Below are positions 14,117 to 21,690 of a DNA stretch of 46,563 nt, piece after piece. How positions within the stretch are numbered: the stretch's first letter is position 1; each line of letters begins with the position of its first letter. The stretch spans positions 1 through 46,563 of the forward strand of contig VGID01000032.1 in NCBI GenBank assembly GCA_016868035.1, read 5' to 3'. A model generated the notes under the pieces. The model was given only the letters and a program-made list of their open reading frames with translations, made no database searches and had not been told where the DNA came from. This DNA is from Betaproteobacteria bacterium. GTDB lineage: Bacteria > Pseudomonadota > Gammaproteobacteria > Burkholderiales > SG8-41. Position numbers and translations under genes: made by a program.

Positions 14117-14501
14117 CACCGGGCCGATCGTGGCCCTGCATAACCGGCGGGAACGCTCGCATGCCCGCGCGCTGCGCTTCTTTGACGGGTTCGCCGGGGT
14201 GGCATTCACGACCTGGGCGGTCGTGACCGAAAGCTGGCACCTGTTGCCGGCGCACCGGCGGGACCGGCTGCTGCCGTGGCTCGAGCGGGGCGGCGCCCAC
14301 ATCGTGCATGTGCCCGAGGACGAAATCGCGCGTGTCCATCAGTTGATGGAACGCTATCGCGACCGGCCGATGGCGCTCGCGGATGCCACCCTGGTATGGC
14401 TGGCCGGGCGCGAGCGGCTGGCCGACATAGTCACCCTGGACGGCGGATTCGAAATTTACCGAACGGCTGCCGGGGCGCGCCTGGTCAACCATCTCGCGTG
14501 A
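14097..14501 (+). CDS. VapC-type PIN-domain toxin
   Basis: The 134-residue protein has VIVDTGPIVAL (first Asp near 7), VVTESWHLL (Glu near 45), ALADATLVWLA (Asp near 99) and TLDGGFEIY (Asp near 118), a complete PIN active site. The start is a GTG at 14097 inside the antitoxin gene, giving translational coupling. It converges on rmlC, leaving 26 bases between stops. Likely a tRNA- or rRNA-cleaving toxin; the target cannot be read from the sequence. Confidence 0.85.
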   Translation: MQRVIVDTGPIVALHNRRERSHARALRFFDGFAGVAFTTWAVVTESWHLLPAHRRDRLLPWLERGGAHIVHVPEDEIARVHQLMERYRDRPMALADATLVWLAGRERLADIVTLDGGFEIYRTAAGARLVNHLA

Positions 14502-14527
14502 TCGTCTTTGCGGCGCTTTCCGGCGCG

Positions 14528-15073
14528 TCACGCAAAGACTTCGGCCTGCTTGAAGGGTACTCCGGCGCGGTCCTTCTTCGACACGACCGGCTCGCCATTC
14601 AGTGGCCAGTCGATCTTGAGTGCCGGGTCGTTCCAGACGATGCAGCGCTCGTGCTGCGGAGCCCAGTAGTCGGTCGTCTTGTACTGCACCTCGGCGCAGT
14701 CGCTCGTTACCAGGAACCCGTGAGCGAATCCCGGCGGAATCCACCGCATGCGCCGGTTCTTTTCCGACAGGATTTCCGCGCTCCATTTGCCGAAGGTAGC
14801 GGAACTCTTGCGGATGTCCACAGTGACATCGAAAACTTCTCCGTTGGTGACTCTTACAAGCTTTCCCTGCGGCTGCCGGATCTGGTAGTGCAGGCCGCGC
14901 AGGACGTTTCTTCCCGATCGCGAGTGATTGTCCTGTACGAAGCGGACGTTGATTCCGGCACTGTTGGCAAACGCGCGCTCGTTGAAGCTCTCGTAGAAAA
15001 ACCCGCGTTCGTCGCCGAAGACCTCCGGTTCGAGGATCAGGAGGCCGGGGATGCTGGAGGGGATAACTTTCAC
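14528..15073 (-). CDS. rmlC: dTDP-4-dehydrorhamnose 3,5-epimerase
   Basis: The 181-residue cupin enzyme epimerises dTDP-4-keto-6-deoxyglucose at C3 and C5. Seen motifs: FGDERGFFYESFN (19-31), VQDNHSRSGRNVLRGLHYQ with the catalytic His, VFDVTVDIRKSS, and GFAHGF. Its start is GTG 15073 (M-K-V-I-P). It lies 25 bases after rmlA, in a gap that carries a short heptad-like stretch (TTAATCGTTTCCCGATTCAC). It is the intact counterpart of the relic at 5355-5867. Confidence 0.95.
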   Translation of the reverse strand: MKVIPSSIPGLLILEPEVFGDERGFFYESFNERAFANSAGINVRFVQDNHSRSGRNVLRGLHYQIRQPQGKLVRVTNGEVFDVTVDIRKSSATFGKWSAEILSEKNRRMRWIPPGFAHGFLVTSDCAEVQYKTTDYWAPQHERCIVWNDPALKIDWPLNGEPVVSKKDRAGVPFKQAEVFA

Positions 15074-15098
15074 TCTTGTTCGTTAATCGTTTCCCGAT

Positions 15099-15968
15099 TC
15101 ACGGCTCCTTGAGCACGGCCTTGAGATACCGCGCATACGGGTTGTCGTTCATGGAGGCGGCGAGTTTCTCGAGCTGCTCCGCGGCGATGAATTTCATGCG
15201 GTACGCGATTTCCTCGGGGCAGGCGACTTTCAGGCCCTGCCGCTTCTCGATCGTTTCGATGAACATGGATGCGTCTAGCAGGGCGTCATGCGTGCCCGTG
15301 TCGAGCCAGGCGATGCCGCGCCCCAGGAGTCTGACTGAAAGCTCGCCGCGGCGCAGGTATTCGTTGTTGACGTCGGTTATCTCGAGTTCGCCGCGGGCGG
15401 AAGGTTTGAGGTTGCGGGAGATGTCGACGACCTTGTTGTCGTAGACGAAGAACCCGGTGACCGCGTATCGGGATTTCGGGTGCTTTGGCTTCTCCTCGAT
15501 CGAGAGCACTTTGCCGTTCTTGTCGAATTCCACCACGCCGGAACGCTCCGGATCCTGAACCTGGTAGGCGAAAATCGTGGCGCCGGTGCTCTTTTCGGTC
15601 GCCGCCTTCAGTTCATTGCCGAGATTGTGGCCGTAAAAAATGTTGTCACCGAGGATCAGGGTGCACGGCTCTTTTCCGATGAAATCCGCGCCGATGATAA
15701 AGGCCTGGGGCAAGCCTCCGGGCGCCGTCTGTACTGCGTAGGAAATGTCGAGACCCCATTTGTGTCCGTTCCCGAGAAGTTGTTCGAAACGGGGTGTGTC
15801 CTGTGGCGTCGAGATCAGCAGAATTTCGCGGACTCCCGCGAGCATCAGCGTCGTCAGCGGATAATAGATCATCGGCTTGTCGTACACCGGCAGCAGCTGC
15901 TTGGAGACGACCTGCGTCGCCGGATACAGCCTCGAGCCCGCGCCACCTGCCAGGATGATGCCTTTCAT
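15099..15968 (-). CDS. rmlA: Glucose-1-phosphate thymidylyltransferase
   Basis: RmlA joins glucose-1-phosphate and dTTP to make dTDP-glucose, the first step of the rhamnose pathway. The 289 residues show [20 protein letters not shown] (6-25, nucleotide binding), [19 protein letters not shown] (metal-binding Asp near 111) and the typical C-terminus. The ATG at 15968 begins MKGIILAGG. Downstream lies rmlC, upstream a four-helix-bundle gene bounded by repeats that separates it from rmlB. Confidence 0.95.
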   Translation of the reverse strand: MKGIILAGGAGSRLYPATQVVSKQLLPVYDKPMIYYPLTTLMLAGVREILLISTPQDTPRFEQLLGNGHKWGLDISYAVQTAPGGLPQAFIIGADFIGKEPCTLILGDNIFYGHNLGNELKAATEKSTGATIFAYQVQDPERSGVVEFDKNGKVLSIEEKPKHPKSRYAVTGFFVYDNKVVDISRNLKPSARGELEITDVNNEYLRRGELSVRLLGRGIAWLDTGTHDALLDASMFIETIEKRQGLKVACPEEIAYRMKFIAAEQLEKLAASMNDNPYARYLKAVLKEP

Positions 15969-16026
15969 CGTGACTCGTAATGGGGAATGGGAAATGGGGA
16001 ATGGGAAATGGGGAATCGGAAATAGT
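15969..16026 (+). repeat. Left purine arm of fold-back around four-helix-bundle gene 1
   Basis: GTAATGG, GGAATGG, GAAATGG, GGAATGG, GAAATGG, GGAATCG, GAAATAG run with exact 7-base spacing between the rmlA start and the end of the four-helix-bundle gene. The complementary arm is at 16390-16425, so the gene is enclosed by inverted repeat arms. Confidence 0.75.
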
Positions 16027-16389
16027 CTACCCGGGATTCGAACCGGTTGCCTTGCGGTGAAACCCGGTAACGAGTCTCGCTACCCGTTCCAGCAACGGAA
16101 ATACTTCGTGCCGTGCTTCGAGGTAACCGAGATCGACGGCGATGAGGAGCTGCGTTTCCAGCTCGCTGAGAGAGCCTTTCGCAACGTTAAGAAACTGGGC
16201 GAGTTCTCTACGGCTTGCCCGTGCAGATCCTTCAGCGATGTTGCTCGGTATCGAGATTGCGGACCTGCGGATTTGCGCGGTGAGACCGAACAGTTCGTCC
16301 CTGGCAAAAGAACGCGTAGCGGCGTACACTACCTTAACCAGATTCATCGCCTCGCGCCATGCGTCCAGGTTTTCATGTGGACGAACCAA
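16027..16389 (-). CDS. Four-helix-bundle protein (23S rRNA IVS-protein / Avd-like family), copy 1
   Basis: The 120-residue protein reads [60 protein letters not shown] and [17 protein letters not shown], the signature of the S23/IVS four-helix-bundle family (TIGR02436). Family members form basic pentameric barrels; relatives are encoded inside intervening sequences of 23S rRNA and, as Avd, in diversity-generating retroelements. Cellular role unknown. Its best start is a TTG at 16389, right at the edge of the right repeat arm, with no Shine-Dalgarno. It lies inside inverted repeat arms and splits rmlB from rmlA. Confidence 0.85.
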   Translation of the reverse strand: MVRPHENLDAWREAMNLVKVVYAATRSFARDELFGLTAQIRRSAISIPSNIAEGSARASRRELAQFLNVAKGSLSELETQLLIAVDLGYLEARHEVFPLLERVARLVTGFHRKATGSNPG

Positions 16390-16425
16390 TTACTGTTCCT
16401 ATTTCCTATTTCCCATTTCCCGGTC
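16390..16425 (+). repeat. Right pyrimidine arm of fold-back around four-helix-bundle gene 1
   Basis: CTATTTC, CTATTTC, CCATTTC units, complementary to the arm at 15969-16026. On the minus strand this arm also forms the last codons (DREMGNRK) and TAG stop of rmlB, so stop and repeat coincide. Confidence 0.75.
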
Positions 16426-17520
16426 GGCGTAATTCAGCTCCACCCAGTCGCGGTAGGCTCCGCTGGTGACGCTGTCCACCCAATCCATGTGGTCGAGGTA
16501 CCAGTGGACGGTCTTGCGCAGCCCGGTCTCGAAGCGCTCGCGCGCCCGCCAGCCGAGCTCGCGCTCGATCTTGCGGGCGTCCATGGCGTAGCGGCGGTCG
16601 TGGCCCGGCCGGTCTTTCACCAGAGTGACGAGTGACGAGTGACGGGTGATGGGTTTCGAGCCGTGAATCGTGAATCGTGAATCGTGAATCGCCGCCTCTA
16701 GCGGGCGGAGCTCGTCGAGGATCGCGCAGATGGATTGCACGACCTCGAGGTTTGTTTTTTCCGCGTTGCCCCCGATATTGTAGGTCTCTCCCACGCGCCC
16801 CTTGTTGAGCGCGAGGCGCACGCCAGCGCAGTGATCGCCCACGTAGAGCCAGTCGCGCACGTTGAGCCCGTCGCCGTACACCGGCACCGGCTTGCCGCGC
16901 GCCGCGTTGACGATTGCGAGCGGGATCAGCTTCTCGGGAAACTGGAACGGCCCGTAGTTGTTGGAGCAGTTGGTCGTGATGACGGGCAGCCCATAGGTGT
17001 GGTGGTAGGCCCGCACGAGGTGGTCCGACGCGGCCTTGGACGCAGCATATGGACTATTGGGCGAATACGAAGTGGTCTCGGTAAACGCGGGATCGTTCGA
17101 CCCGAGGGACCCATACACTTCGTCGGTGGAGACGTGAAGGAACCGGAAATCGCTTCTTTCCGGTTCCTTGAGATTCGACCAATAAGCTCGAGCTTCCTCC
17201 AGCAAGTTGAAGGTCCCGACGACGTTGGTCTGGACGAACGCATCGGGACCGTGGATCGAGCGGTCCACGTGGCTCTCGGCGGCGAAGTTCACGACCGCAC
17301 GCGGTTTGTGCTCGCGTAGAATTTTGCCGACGAACTCCCGGTCTCCAATGTCGCCTTTCACGAATACGTAGCGGTCGTCCTTGGCGGCGGCAGCCAGGTT
17401 CGCGGGATTCCCCGCGTAGGTCAGCTTGTCGAGATTCACGACCGGCGTGCCCTTGGTCGCGAGCCAGTCGAGGATGAAATTCGACCCGATGAAGCCGGCG
17501 CCGCCGGTGACGAGGATCAA
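16399..17520 (-). CDS. rmlB: dTDP-glucose 4,6-dehydratase with in-frame repeat insertion
   Basis: RmlB oxidises and dehydrates dTDP-glucose. The 373 residues carry GGAGFIGSN (6-14), STDEVYG (131-137) with the catalytic Asp/Glu, and Tyr158-x3-Lys162. Between DELRPLE and VKDRPGHDRR an extra segment at about 275-298 (AIHDSRFTIHGSKPITRHSS...) is the translation of a heptanucleotide tract (16624-16691); other RmlB proteins have a short loop here. The last eight residues are also repeat-encoded. Start is TTG 17520, overlapping the cysC stop (TTGA), so translation is probably coupled. Activity is plausible because the insertion is in a variable surface region. Confidence 0.95.
   Translation of the reverse strand: MILVTGGAGFIGSNFILDWLATKGTPVVNLDKLTYAGNPANLAAAAKDDRYVFVKGDIGDREFVGKILREHKPRAVVNFAAESHVDRSIHGPDAFVQTNVVGTFNLLEEARAYWSNLKEPERSDFRFLHVSTDEVYGSLGSNDPAFTETTSYSPNSPYAASKAASDHLVRAYHHTYGLPVITTNCSNNYGPFQFPEKLIPLAIVNAARGKPVPVYGDGLNVRDWLYVGDHCAGVRLALNKGRVGETYNIGGNAEKTNLEVVQSICAILDELRPLEAAIHDSRFTIHGSKPITRHSSLVTLVKDRPGHDRRYAMDARKIERELGWRARERFETGLRKTVHWYLDHMDWVDSVTSGAYRDWVELNYADREMGNRK
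16624..16691 (+). repeat. Heptanucleotide tract inside the rmlB coding region
   Basis: GAGTGAC (three units), GGGTGAT and then GTGAATC repeated four times occupy about 68 bases within rmlB. On the coding (minus) strand the units read without stops, so the gene stays open. The same unit types appear in intergenic tracts throughout the window. Confidence 0.85.
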
Positions 17521-18203
17521 GCGCGCACCCTGTTCCTGGAAGATGCATGAGCACCGCGCGTACGGGAGATAATCCGGCGCTCCCGCAGCAGGCGGATCAC
17601 GCTTGCCGCGCAGGCCTGCACCGGCCGCGAATCCGTTTTGAGCACGAGCTCGGGGTGGAGCGGCGCTTCATAGGGGGCAGTCACCCCCGTATACTCCGGG
17701 ATCTTTCCGGCTTTCGCCTTCGCATAGTGGCCCTTGGGGTCGCGCCGCTCGCAGACTTTCAACGGGCATGCGGTGTAAACCTCGAAGAACGCGCCGTCAC
17801 GAAACAGGGCGCGGGCCGCGCGCCGGCTCGCACGCGTCGGGGAGATGAACGCGCACAGCACGATCGTGCCCGCCTCGTACATGAGTCTTGCGAGCTCGGC
17901 CATGCGCCGCAGGTGTTCGCGGCGGTCCGCCGCGCCGAACCCGAGATCCGAGCTCAGCCCGTGGCGCACGTTGTCGCCGTCGAGCACGTACACCTGGCAG
18001 CCTGCGCGAAAGAGCTGCTCCTCGACCGCGTGCGCCGTGGTGGATTTTCCGGAAGATGGAAGCCCGGTGAACCACACGACGGCGGCCTTGTGTCGGTTCG
18101 CCGCCTCACGCCTTTCGCGGGACACGGCAGAAAGGTGCGGGACGATGCTTTTCGGGTTCAAGTGGCGGGCGAGCGGCGAAAAATGCCCATATTCTATGCG
18201 CAA
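17517..18203 (-). CDS. cysC: Adenylylsulfate (APS) kinase
   Basis: CysC phosphorylates APS to PAPS, the donor for sulfation and an intermediate of sulfate assimilation. The protein has VVWFTGLPSSGKSTTAHAVE (Walker A about 47-55), YVLDGDNVRHGLSSDLGF (substrate-binding), then ISPTRASRRAAR and FFEVYTACPLKVCERRDPKG. The first 25 residues from ATG 18203 are not family-like, so the true start may be further in. It overlaps rmlB and is divergent from waaC. Placement with rhamnose and LPS genes could mean sulfated surface glycan, but no sulfotransferase is seen. Confidence 0.9.
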   Translation of the reverse strand: MRIEYGHFSPLARHLNPKSIVPHLSAVSRERREAANRHKAAVVWFTGLPSSGKSTTAHAVEEQLFRAGCQVYVLDGDNVRHGLSSDLGFGAADRREHLRRMAELARLMYEAGTIVLCAFISPTRASRRAARALFRDGAFFEVYTACPLKVCERRDPKGHYAKAKAGKIPEYTGVTAPYEAPLHPELVLKTDSRPVQACAASVIRLLRERRIISRTRGAHASSRNRVRA

Positions 18204-18252
18204 GCGGCAAATGCGTGTAGGCTACCCGCGACCCGCCCGCCGCGACCACACA

Positions 18253-19215
18253 ATGAAAAAGATCCTGCTGGTCAAGACCTCCTCCATGGGGGACGTGGTG
18301 CACAACCTGCCGGCGGCGAGCGATATCGCTGCGGCCGAGGCGCAGTGCGAGCTGCATTGGGTGGTCGAGGAGTCGTTCGTTGCCATTCCCAGGCTGCATC
18401 CCTCGGTCAAGCGGGTAATCCCGGTCGCGATCCGCCGCTGGCGCCCGGGATGGTGGCGCAGCCGCACGCGCGCGGAGATCTCGGCGTTCATGAGGGAGCT
18501 CAAAAGCACGAGTTACGATGCCGTGATCGACACCCAGGGGCTTCTGAAGAGCGCGCTCGTCGCGCGCATTGCGCGCGGCACGCGCTACGGGCTCGATCGG
18601 GAGAGCGCGCGCGAGCCGCTTGGGCTTTTTTACAACCGGACATTTTCCGTGCCGTGGACGCTGCACGCGGTCGAGCGCAACCGCGCGCTCGCGGCGCAGG
18701 CGTTGGGCTACCCGCTTCGAAACGGCGTGGATTACGGCATCCGCGCGCCCCAGGGAGCGTTCCAATGGCTGCCTGCGGGGCGCTACGCGGTGCTGCTGCA
18801 TGGAACGAGCGCGCACCGGAAGCTCTGGTCTGAACCCAACTGGATCGAGCTCGGCAGACGGCTGACGCTCGATGGGAGCCGCTGCGTGCTGCCGTGGGGC
18901 AGTCCGGAAGAATACGCGCGCAGCGAGCGCCTCGCGCAGCGGATTCCCGGGGCCCTCGTTCCACCGGAGACTACGCTTGCGCAGGCCGCGGCGCTGCTCG
19001 CGGGCGCCGGCGCGGTGGCGGGGGTGGATACGGGACTCACGCATCTGGCGGGAGCGCTGCGCGTGCCGACTGTCGGGATTTACTGCGCGACCGATCCGGC
19101 CGCGACCGGCCTCCATGGCTGCGCGCGCGCCGCGAACATCGGCGGCCCGGGGACACCACCGGCGGCCAGCGAGGTAATGGATGCGCTGGCGCGCCTCGTG
19201 GCGCGTGAATGGTGA
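18253..19215 (+). CDS. waaC: Lipopolysaccharide heptosyltransferase I
   Basis: WaaC adds the first heptose to Kdo2-lipid A at the inner membrane. The 320 residues begin MKKILLVKTSSMGDVVHNLP, the standard GT9 N-terminus, followed by VIDTQGLLKSALVAR and the donor-site segment VDTGLTHLAGALRVPTVGIY. The ATG at 18253 is chosen because the open frame before it is not family-like. Its last codons (REW-stop) are formed by a GTGAATGGTGA repeat. Divergent from cysC, it probably starts an LPS-core transcript with waaA. Confidence 0.93.
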   Translation: MKKILLVKTSSMGDVVHNLPAASDIAAAEAQCELHWVVEESFVAIPRLHPSVKRVIPVAIRRWRPGWWRSRTRAEISAFMRELKSTSYDAVIDTQGLLKSALVARIARGTRYGLDRESAREPLGLFYNRTFSVPWTLHAVERNRALAAQALGYPLRNGVDYGIRAPQGAFQWLPAGRYAVLLHGTSAHRKLWSEPNWIELGRRLTLDGSRCVLPWGSPEEYARSERLAQRIPGALVPPETTLAQAAALLAGAGAVAGVDTGLTHLAGALRVPTVGIYCATDPAATGLHGCARAANIGGPGTPPAASEVMDALARLVAREW

Positions 19216-19310
19216 ACGGAAAACGGTGAACTGTAATCGGCTGGCAAGGACGAGGAACGCGGACCGGATGGTTCTTCTGTTCACTGTTCACCGTTCACCG
19301 CTCACTGGCG
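19208..19310. repeat. Fold-back heptanucleotide tract between waaC and waaA
   Basis: Purine arm GTGAATGGTGAACGG... at 19208-19235 (including the waaC stop) and complementary arm TTCACTGTTCACCGTTCACC at about 19281-19300 enclose a 45-base core. It would fold into a long imperfect hairpin in the waaC-waaA transcript. Confidence 0.75.
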
Positions 19311-19314
19311 GGTG

Positions 19315-20568
19315 ATGCGCATGATCACCCGCGTCGTTTACACGCTCCTGCTCTACTGCGCGCTGCCGTACGTGCTGCTGCGCCTGCTGTGGCGCGCGCG
19401 GCGGCAGCCCGGGTATCTCGAGCACGTCGCGGAGAGATTCGGCCGGTACGGCGCGCGCGCGGACGGCCCGACCCTATGGTTGCATGCCGTATCGGTCGGC
19501 GAGACGCGCGCGGCGGAGCCGCTGATCCGGGCGCTCTCCGCGCGCTATCCGGACCATCGCATCCTGCTCACCCACATGACGCCGACCGGCCGCGAGACCG
19601 GGGAGCAGCTCTACGGCGATCGCGTGATGCGCGGTTACCTCCCGTACGACTTTCCCGGGGCGGTCGCGCGCTTTCTCGACCATTTCCAGCCCAAGCTGGG
19701 CGTGCTGATGGAAACGGAGCTCTGGCCCAATCTGATACATGCGTGCCGCGAGCGGGGCGTCCCGGTCCATCTCGTCAACGCCCGGCTCTCCGAAAAATCG
19801 CTCGCGGGCTATCTCCGGTTCCCGGGAATCACGCGGGCGGCACTGGGCGGGCTGGCCGCAGTCGCGGCGCAGACCGGGGAGGATGCCGCGAGACTTTCGA
19901 ATCTGGGCGCTGCGAACGTGGTTGTCACTGGAAACGTCAAATTCGACATCGCGCCGTCGCACGACAAGGTCGAGCTGGGGCGCGCGTGGCGCGGGCTATA
20001 CGGGAAGGCGCGGCCCGTGCTGCTTGCGGCGAGCACCCGCGACGGGGAAGAGGCGCTGGTCCTGGATGCGCTGGACGCCATCGAGGCGCCCGGTCTGCTC
20101 ACGGTGATCGTGCCGCGTCACCCGCAGCGCTTCGAAGAGGTCGCTGCGCTGCTCGCCGCGCGCCGATTCCGGTTTCAACGCCGCAGCGAGAACGCGGTGA
20201 TCGCGCCGGACACCCAGATCGTGCTGGGCGACAGCATGGGAGAGATGTTTGCGTACTACGCGGCGTGCGACGTGGCGTTCGTCGGCGGCAGCCTGCTCCC
20301 GCTCGGAGGCCAGAACCTGATTGAAGCGTGCGCCGTGGGCAAGCCGGTGGTGGTCGGGCCGTCCACCTACAATTTTGCGGAAGCGGTGCAGGGCGCCGTG
20401 GCGGCGGGTGCCGCGGTCCAGGTGCGCGATACCGCGGACCTTGCGCGTGTGGCCGGCCGCCTGCTGCTCGACCGCGAAGCCGCACGGCGCATGGCGCAGG
20501 CAGCGCTCGTTTTTGCCAACGTGCACCGCGGCGCCACCGCCAGGGTTTTAGAGCTGATCCAGCTCTAA
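19315..20568 (+). CDS. waaA: 3-deoxy-D-manno-octulosonic acid (Kdo) transferase
   Basis: WaaA (KdtA) transfers Kdo from CMP-Kdo to lipid IVA. The 417-residue protein has an N-terminal membrane anchor (TRVVYTLLLYCALPYVLLRL), LWLHAVSVGETRAAEPLI, ETELWPNLI, and FVGGSLLPLGGQNLIEACAV...GP, all typical of GT30. ATG 19315 is given; GTG 19312 and ATG 19321 are equally near, and ribosome-binding sequence is weak because the repeat tract abuts the start. Confidence 0.93.
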   Translation: MRMITRVVYTLLLYCALPYVLLRLLWRARRQPGYLEHVAERFGRYGARADGPTLWLHAVSVGETRAAEPLIRALSARYPDHRILLTHMTPTGRETGEQLYGDRVMRGYLPYDFPGAVARFLDHFQPKLGVLMETELWPNLIHACRERGVPVHLVNARLSEKSLAGYLRFPGITRAALGGLAAVAAQTGEDAARLSNLGAANVVVTGNVKFDIAPSHDKVELGRAWRGLYGKARPVLLAASTRDGEEALVLDALDAIEAPGLLTVIVPRHPQRFEEVAALLAARRFRFQRRSENAVIAPDTQIVLGDSMGEMFAYYAACDVAFVGGSLLPLGGQNLIEACAVGKPVVVGPSTYNFAEAVQGAVAAGAAVQVRDTADLARVAGRLLLDREAARRMAQAALVFANVHRGATARVLELIQL

Positions 20569-20571
20569 AAC

Positions 20572-20612
20572 CCGGTGAACGGTAAATGGTGAACGGTAAT
20601 CGGAGAACATCG
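20572..20612 (+). repeat. Left purine arm of fold-back around four-helix-bundle gene 2
   Basis: GTGAACG, GTAAATG, GTGAACG, GTAATCG units follow the waaA stop directly. The complementary arm is at 20995-21030, beyond the four-helix-bundle gene. Confidence 0.75.
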
Positions 20613-20633
20613 CTCCTTGGAAAGGAGGATTCG

Positions 20634-20990
20634 ATGCGAAGCAACCGGCCGCACTACAAGCTCGATGCTTGGAAGGAAGCGATGGCATTGGTGTCTGCAG
20701 TTTATCGGGCCACGCAAGGTTTTCCCAGAGAAGAAATCTATGGGCTGAGTTCTCAGCTAAGGCGCTCCGCTGTTTCAATTCCGAGCAACATCGCCGAAGG
20801 AGCGGCACGCCAGGGGCCAAAAGAATTCGGTCAGTTTCTGAGCGTCGCCATGGGCTCTACCGGCGAGCTTGAAACGCAGCTTCTAATCGCAGTTGATCTT
20901 GGATATCTTCCGGAAAACGCCCCGGCCTTTGACTTGGTCGAGCGCGTTTCAAAACTAGTTTATGGGCTTCAAAGGCGAATAAGATCGTAG
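20634..20990 (+). CDS. Four-helix-bundle protein (23S rRNA IVS-protein / Avd-like family), copy 2
   Basis: The 118-residue protein reads [60 protein letters not shown] and [17 protein letters not shown], clearly homologous to copy 1 (16027-16389) but diverged. An excellent AAGGAGG site five to six bases before ATG 20634 fixes the start, so this copy looks expressed. It too is bracketed by inverted heptanucleotide arms. Molecular function is unknown. Confidence 0.9.
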   Translation: MRSNRPHYKLDAWKEAMALVSAVYRATQGFPREEIYGLSSQLRRSAVSIPSNIAEGAARQGPKEFGQFLSVAMGSTGELETQLLIAVDLGYLPENAPAFDLVERVSKLVYGLQRRIRS

Positions 20991-20994
20991 CCGC

Positions 20995-21030
20995 ACACCG
21001 TTCACGGTTCACCGTTCACCGTTCGCGGAT
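20995..21030 (+). repeat. Right pyrimidine arm of fold-back around four-helix-bundle gene 2
   Basis: CCGTTCACGGTTCACCGTTC units complement the arm at 20572-20612. On the minus strand this arm codes for the last residues (RTVNGEP) and the TGA stop of the 5-formyl-THF cyclo-ligase gene. Confidence 0.75.
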
Positions 21031-21589
21031 AAACGGCGTTCTCGGTGACGACGAGATCCACTTTCTGATCCCGCTCGGTGACGGGAAGCTCCGGCACGAT
21101 CTGCAGGGAAAAGGCCGCAGCGACCAGGGCAGGGCGCTGGTTGAATGCGTTGATCAGCCCGTCGTAGTAACCGCCGCCATAGCCCAGGCGCTCGCAGCGC
21201 GGGGTGAAGGCCACGCCCGGGACCAGCACCATTTCGATGTCGTCCGGCGCAACCTCCCGGCAAAGATCCGCACGTGGCTCGCGGATGCTCCACGTTCCGG
21301 GGGCGAGCTCTCGCTCGAGATCGCGCACGCCGTACAGTTTTAGCACCCGGTTCTCGCGATCCACTTTCGGCAGCACCAGGGTCTTGCCGCCGCCGATCAG
21401 GCCCGCGATGAACGCGGCCGTGTCGAATTCGCTGCCGAAGCTCACGTAGGCCAGCACGCACTGCGCATCGCGCCAGGCATCGAGTTGGAGCAGGCGCTCG
21501 GTGATGCGGGGAACGAGCTGCGCGCGCGCGCCCGCATCGAGCGCATCGCGCTGGGCGAGGACCTGCTTGCGGATTTCGCTCTTGTTAAT
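21002..21589 (-). CDS. 5-formyltetrahydrofolate cyclo-ligase
   Basis: The enzyme converts 5-formyl-THF to 5,10-methenyl-THF with ATP. The frame reads NKSEIRKQVLAQRDALDAG, AYVSFGSEFDTAAF, LVLPKV, then the ATP/folate-binding VLVPGVAFTPRCERLGYGGG and YYD. The family N-terminus is complete only if translation begins near 21589, where the codon is ATT, next to repeat sequence; no ATG, GTG or TTG exists upstream in frame before a stop. The first standard start is GTG at 21457, which would remove the first 44 residues. Either a rare ATT start is used or the gene lost its ATG to the repeat. The C-terminal RTVNGEP is also repeat-encoded. Confidence 0.85.
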   Translation of the reverse strand: MNKSEIRKQVLAQRDALDAGARAQLVPRITERLLQLDAWRDAQCVLAYVSFGSEFDTAAFIAGLIGGGKTLVLPKVDRENRVLKLYGVRDLERELAPGTWSIREPRADLCREVAPDDIEMVLVPGVAFTPRCERLGYGGGYYDGLINAFNQRPALVAAAFSLQIVPELPVTERDQKVDLVVTENAVYPRTVNGEP

Positions 21590-21690
21590 CGGTGAACGGT
21601 GAACAGTGAATGGTGAACGGAATCTGCGAGTACGGGTGAGATGCGCTGGGCCGAAGATCTTCCCGTTTACCGTTTACTGTTGACCGTTCA
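21587..21690. repeat. Fold-back heptanucleotide tract between cyclo-ligase and tolC
   Basis: TAATCGGTGAACGGTGAACA (21587-21606) and GTGAATGGTGAACGG form the purine arm; CCCGTTTACCGTTTACTGTT (about 21664-21683) the complement, around a core of roughly 45 bases. The left edge overlaps the expected cyclo-ligase start codon. Confidence 0.75.

Noticed and set aside
16027-16060. tRNA T-arm-like GGTTCGAATCCCGGG at the end of four-helix-bundle gene 1
   Set aside because: The rest of a tRNA cannot be folded around it, the stem spacing is off by one, and it codes for the end of the protein; chance similarity or at most an att-like trace.
15969-21030. Diversity-generating retroelement suggested by Avd-like proteins
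   Set aside because: No reverse transcriptase and no template/variable repeat pair with adenine-specific changes were seen; the Ig-like copies differ at all bases.
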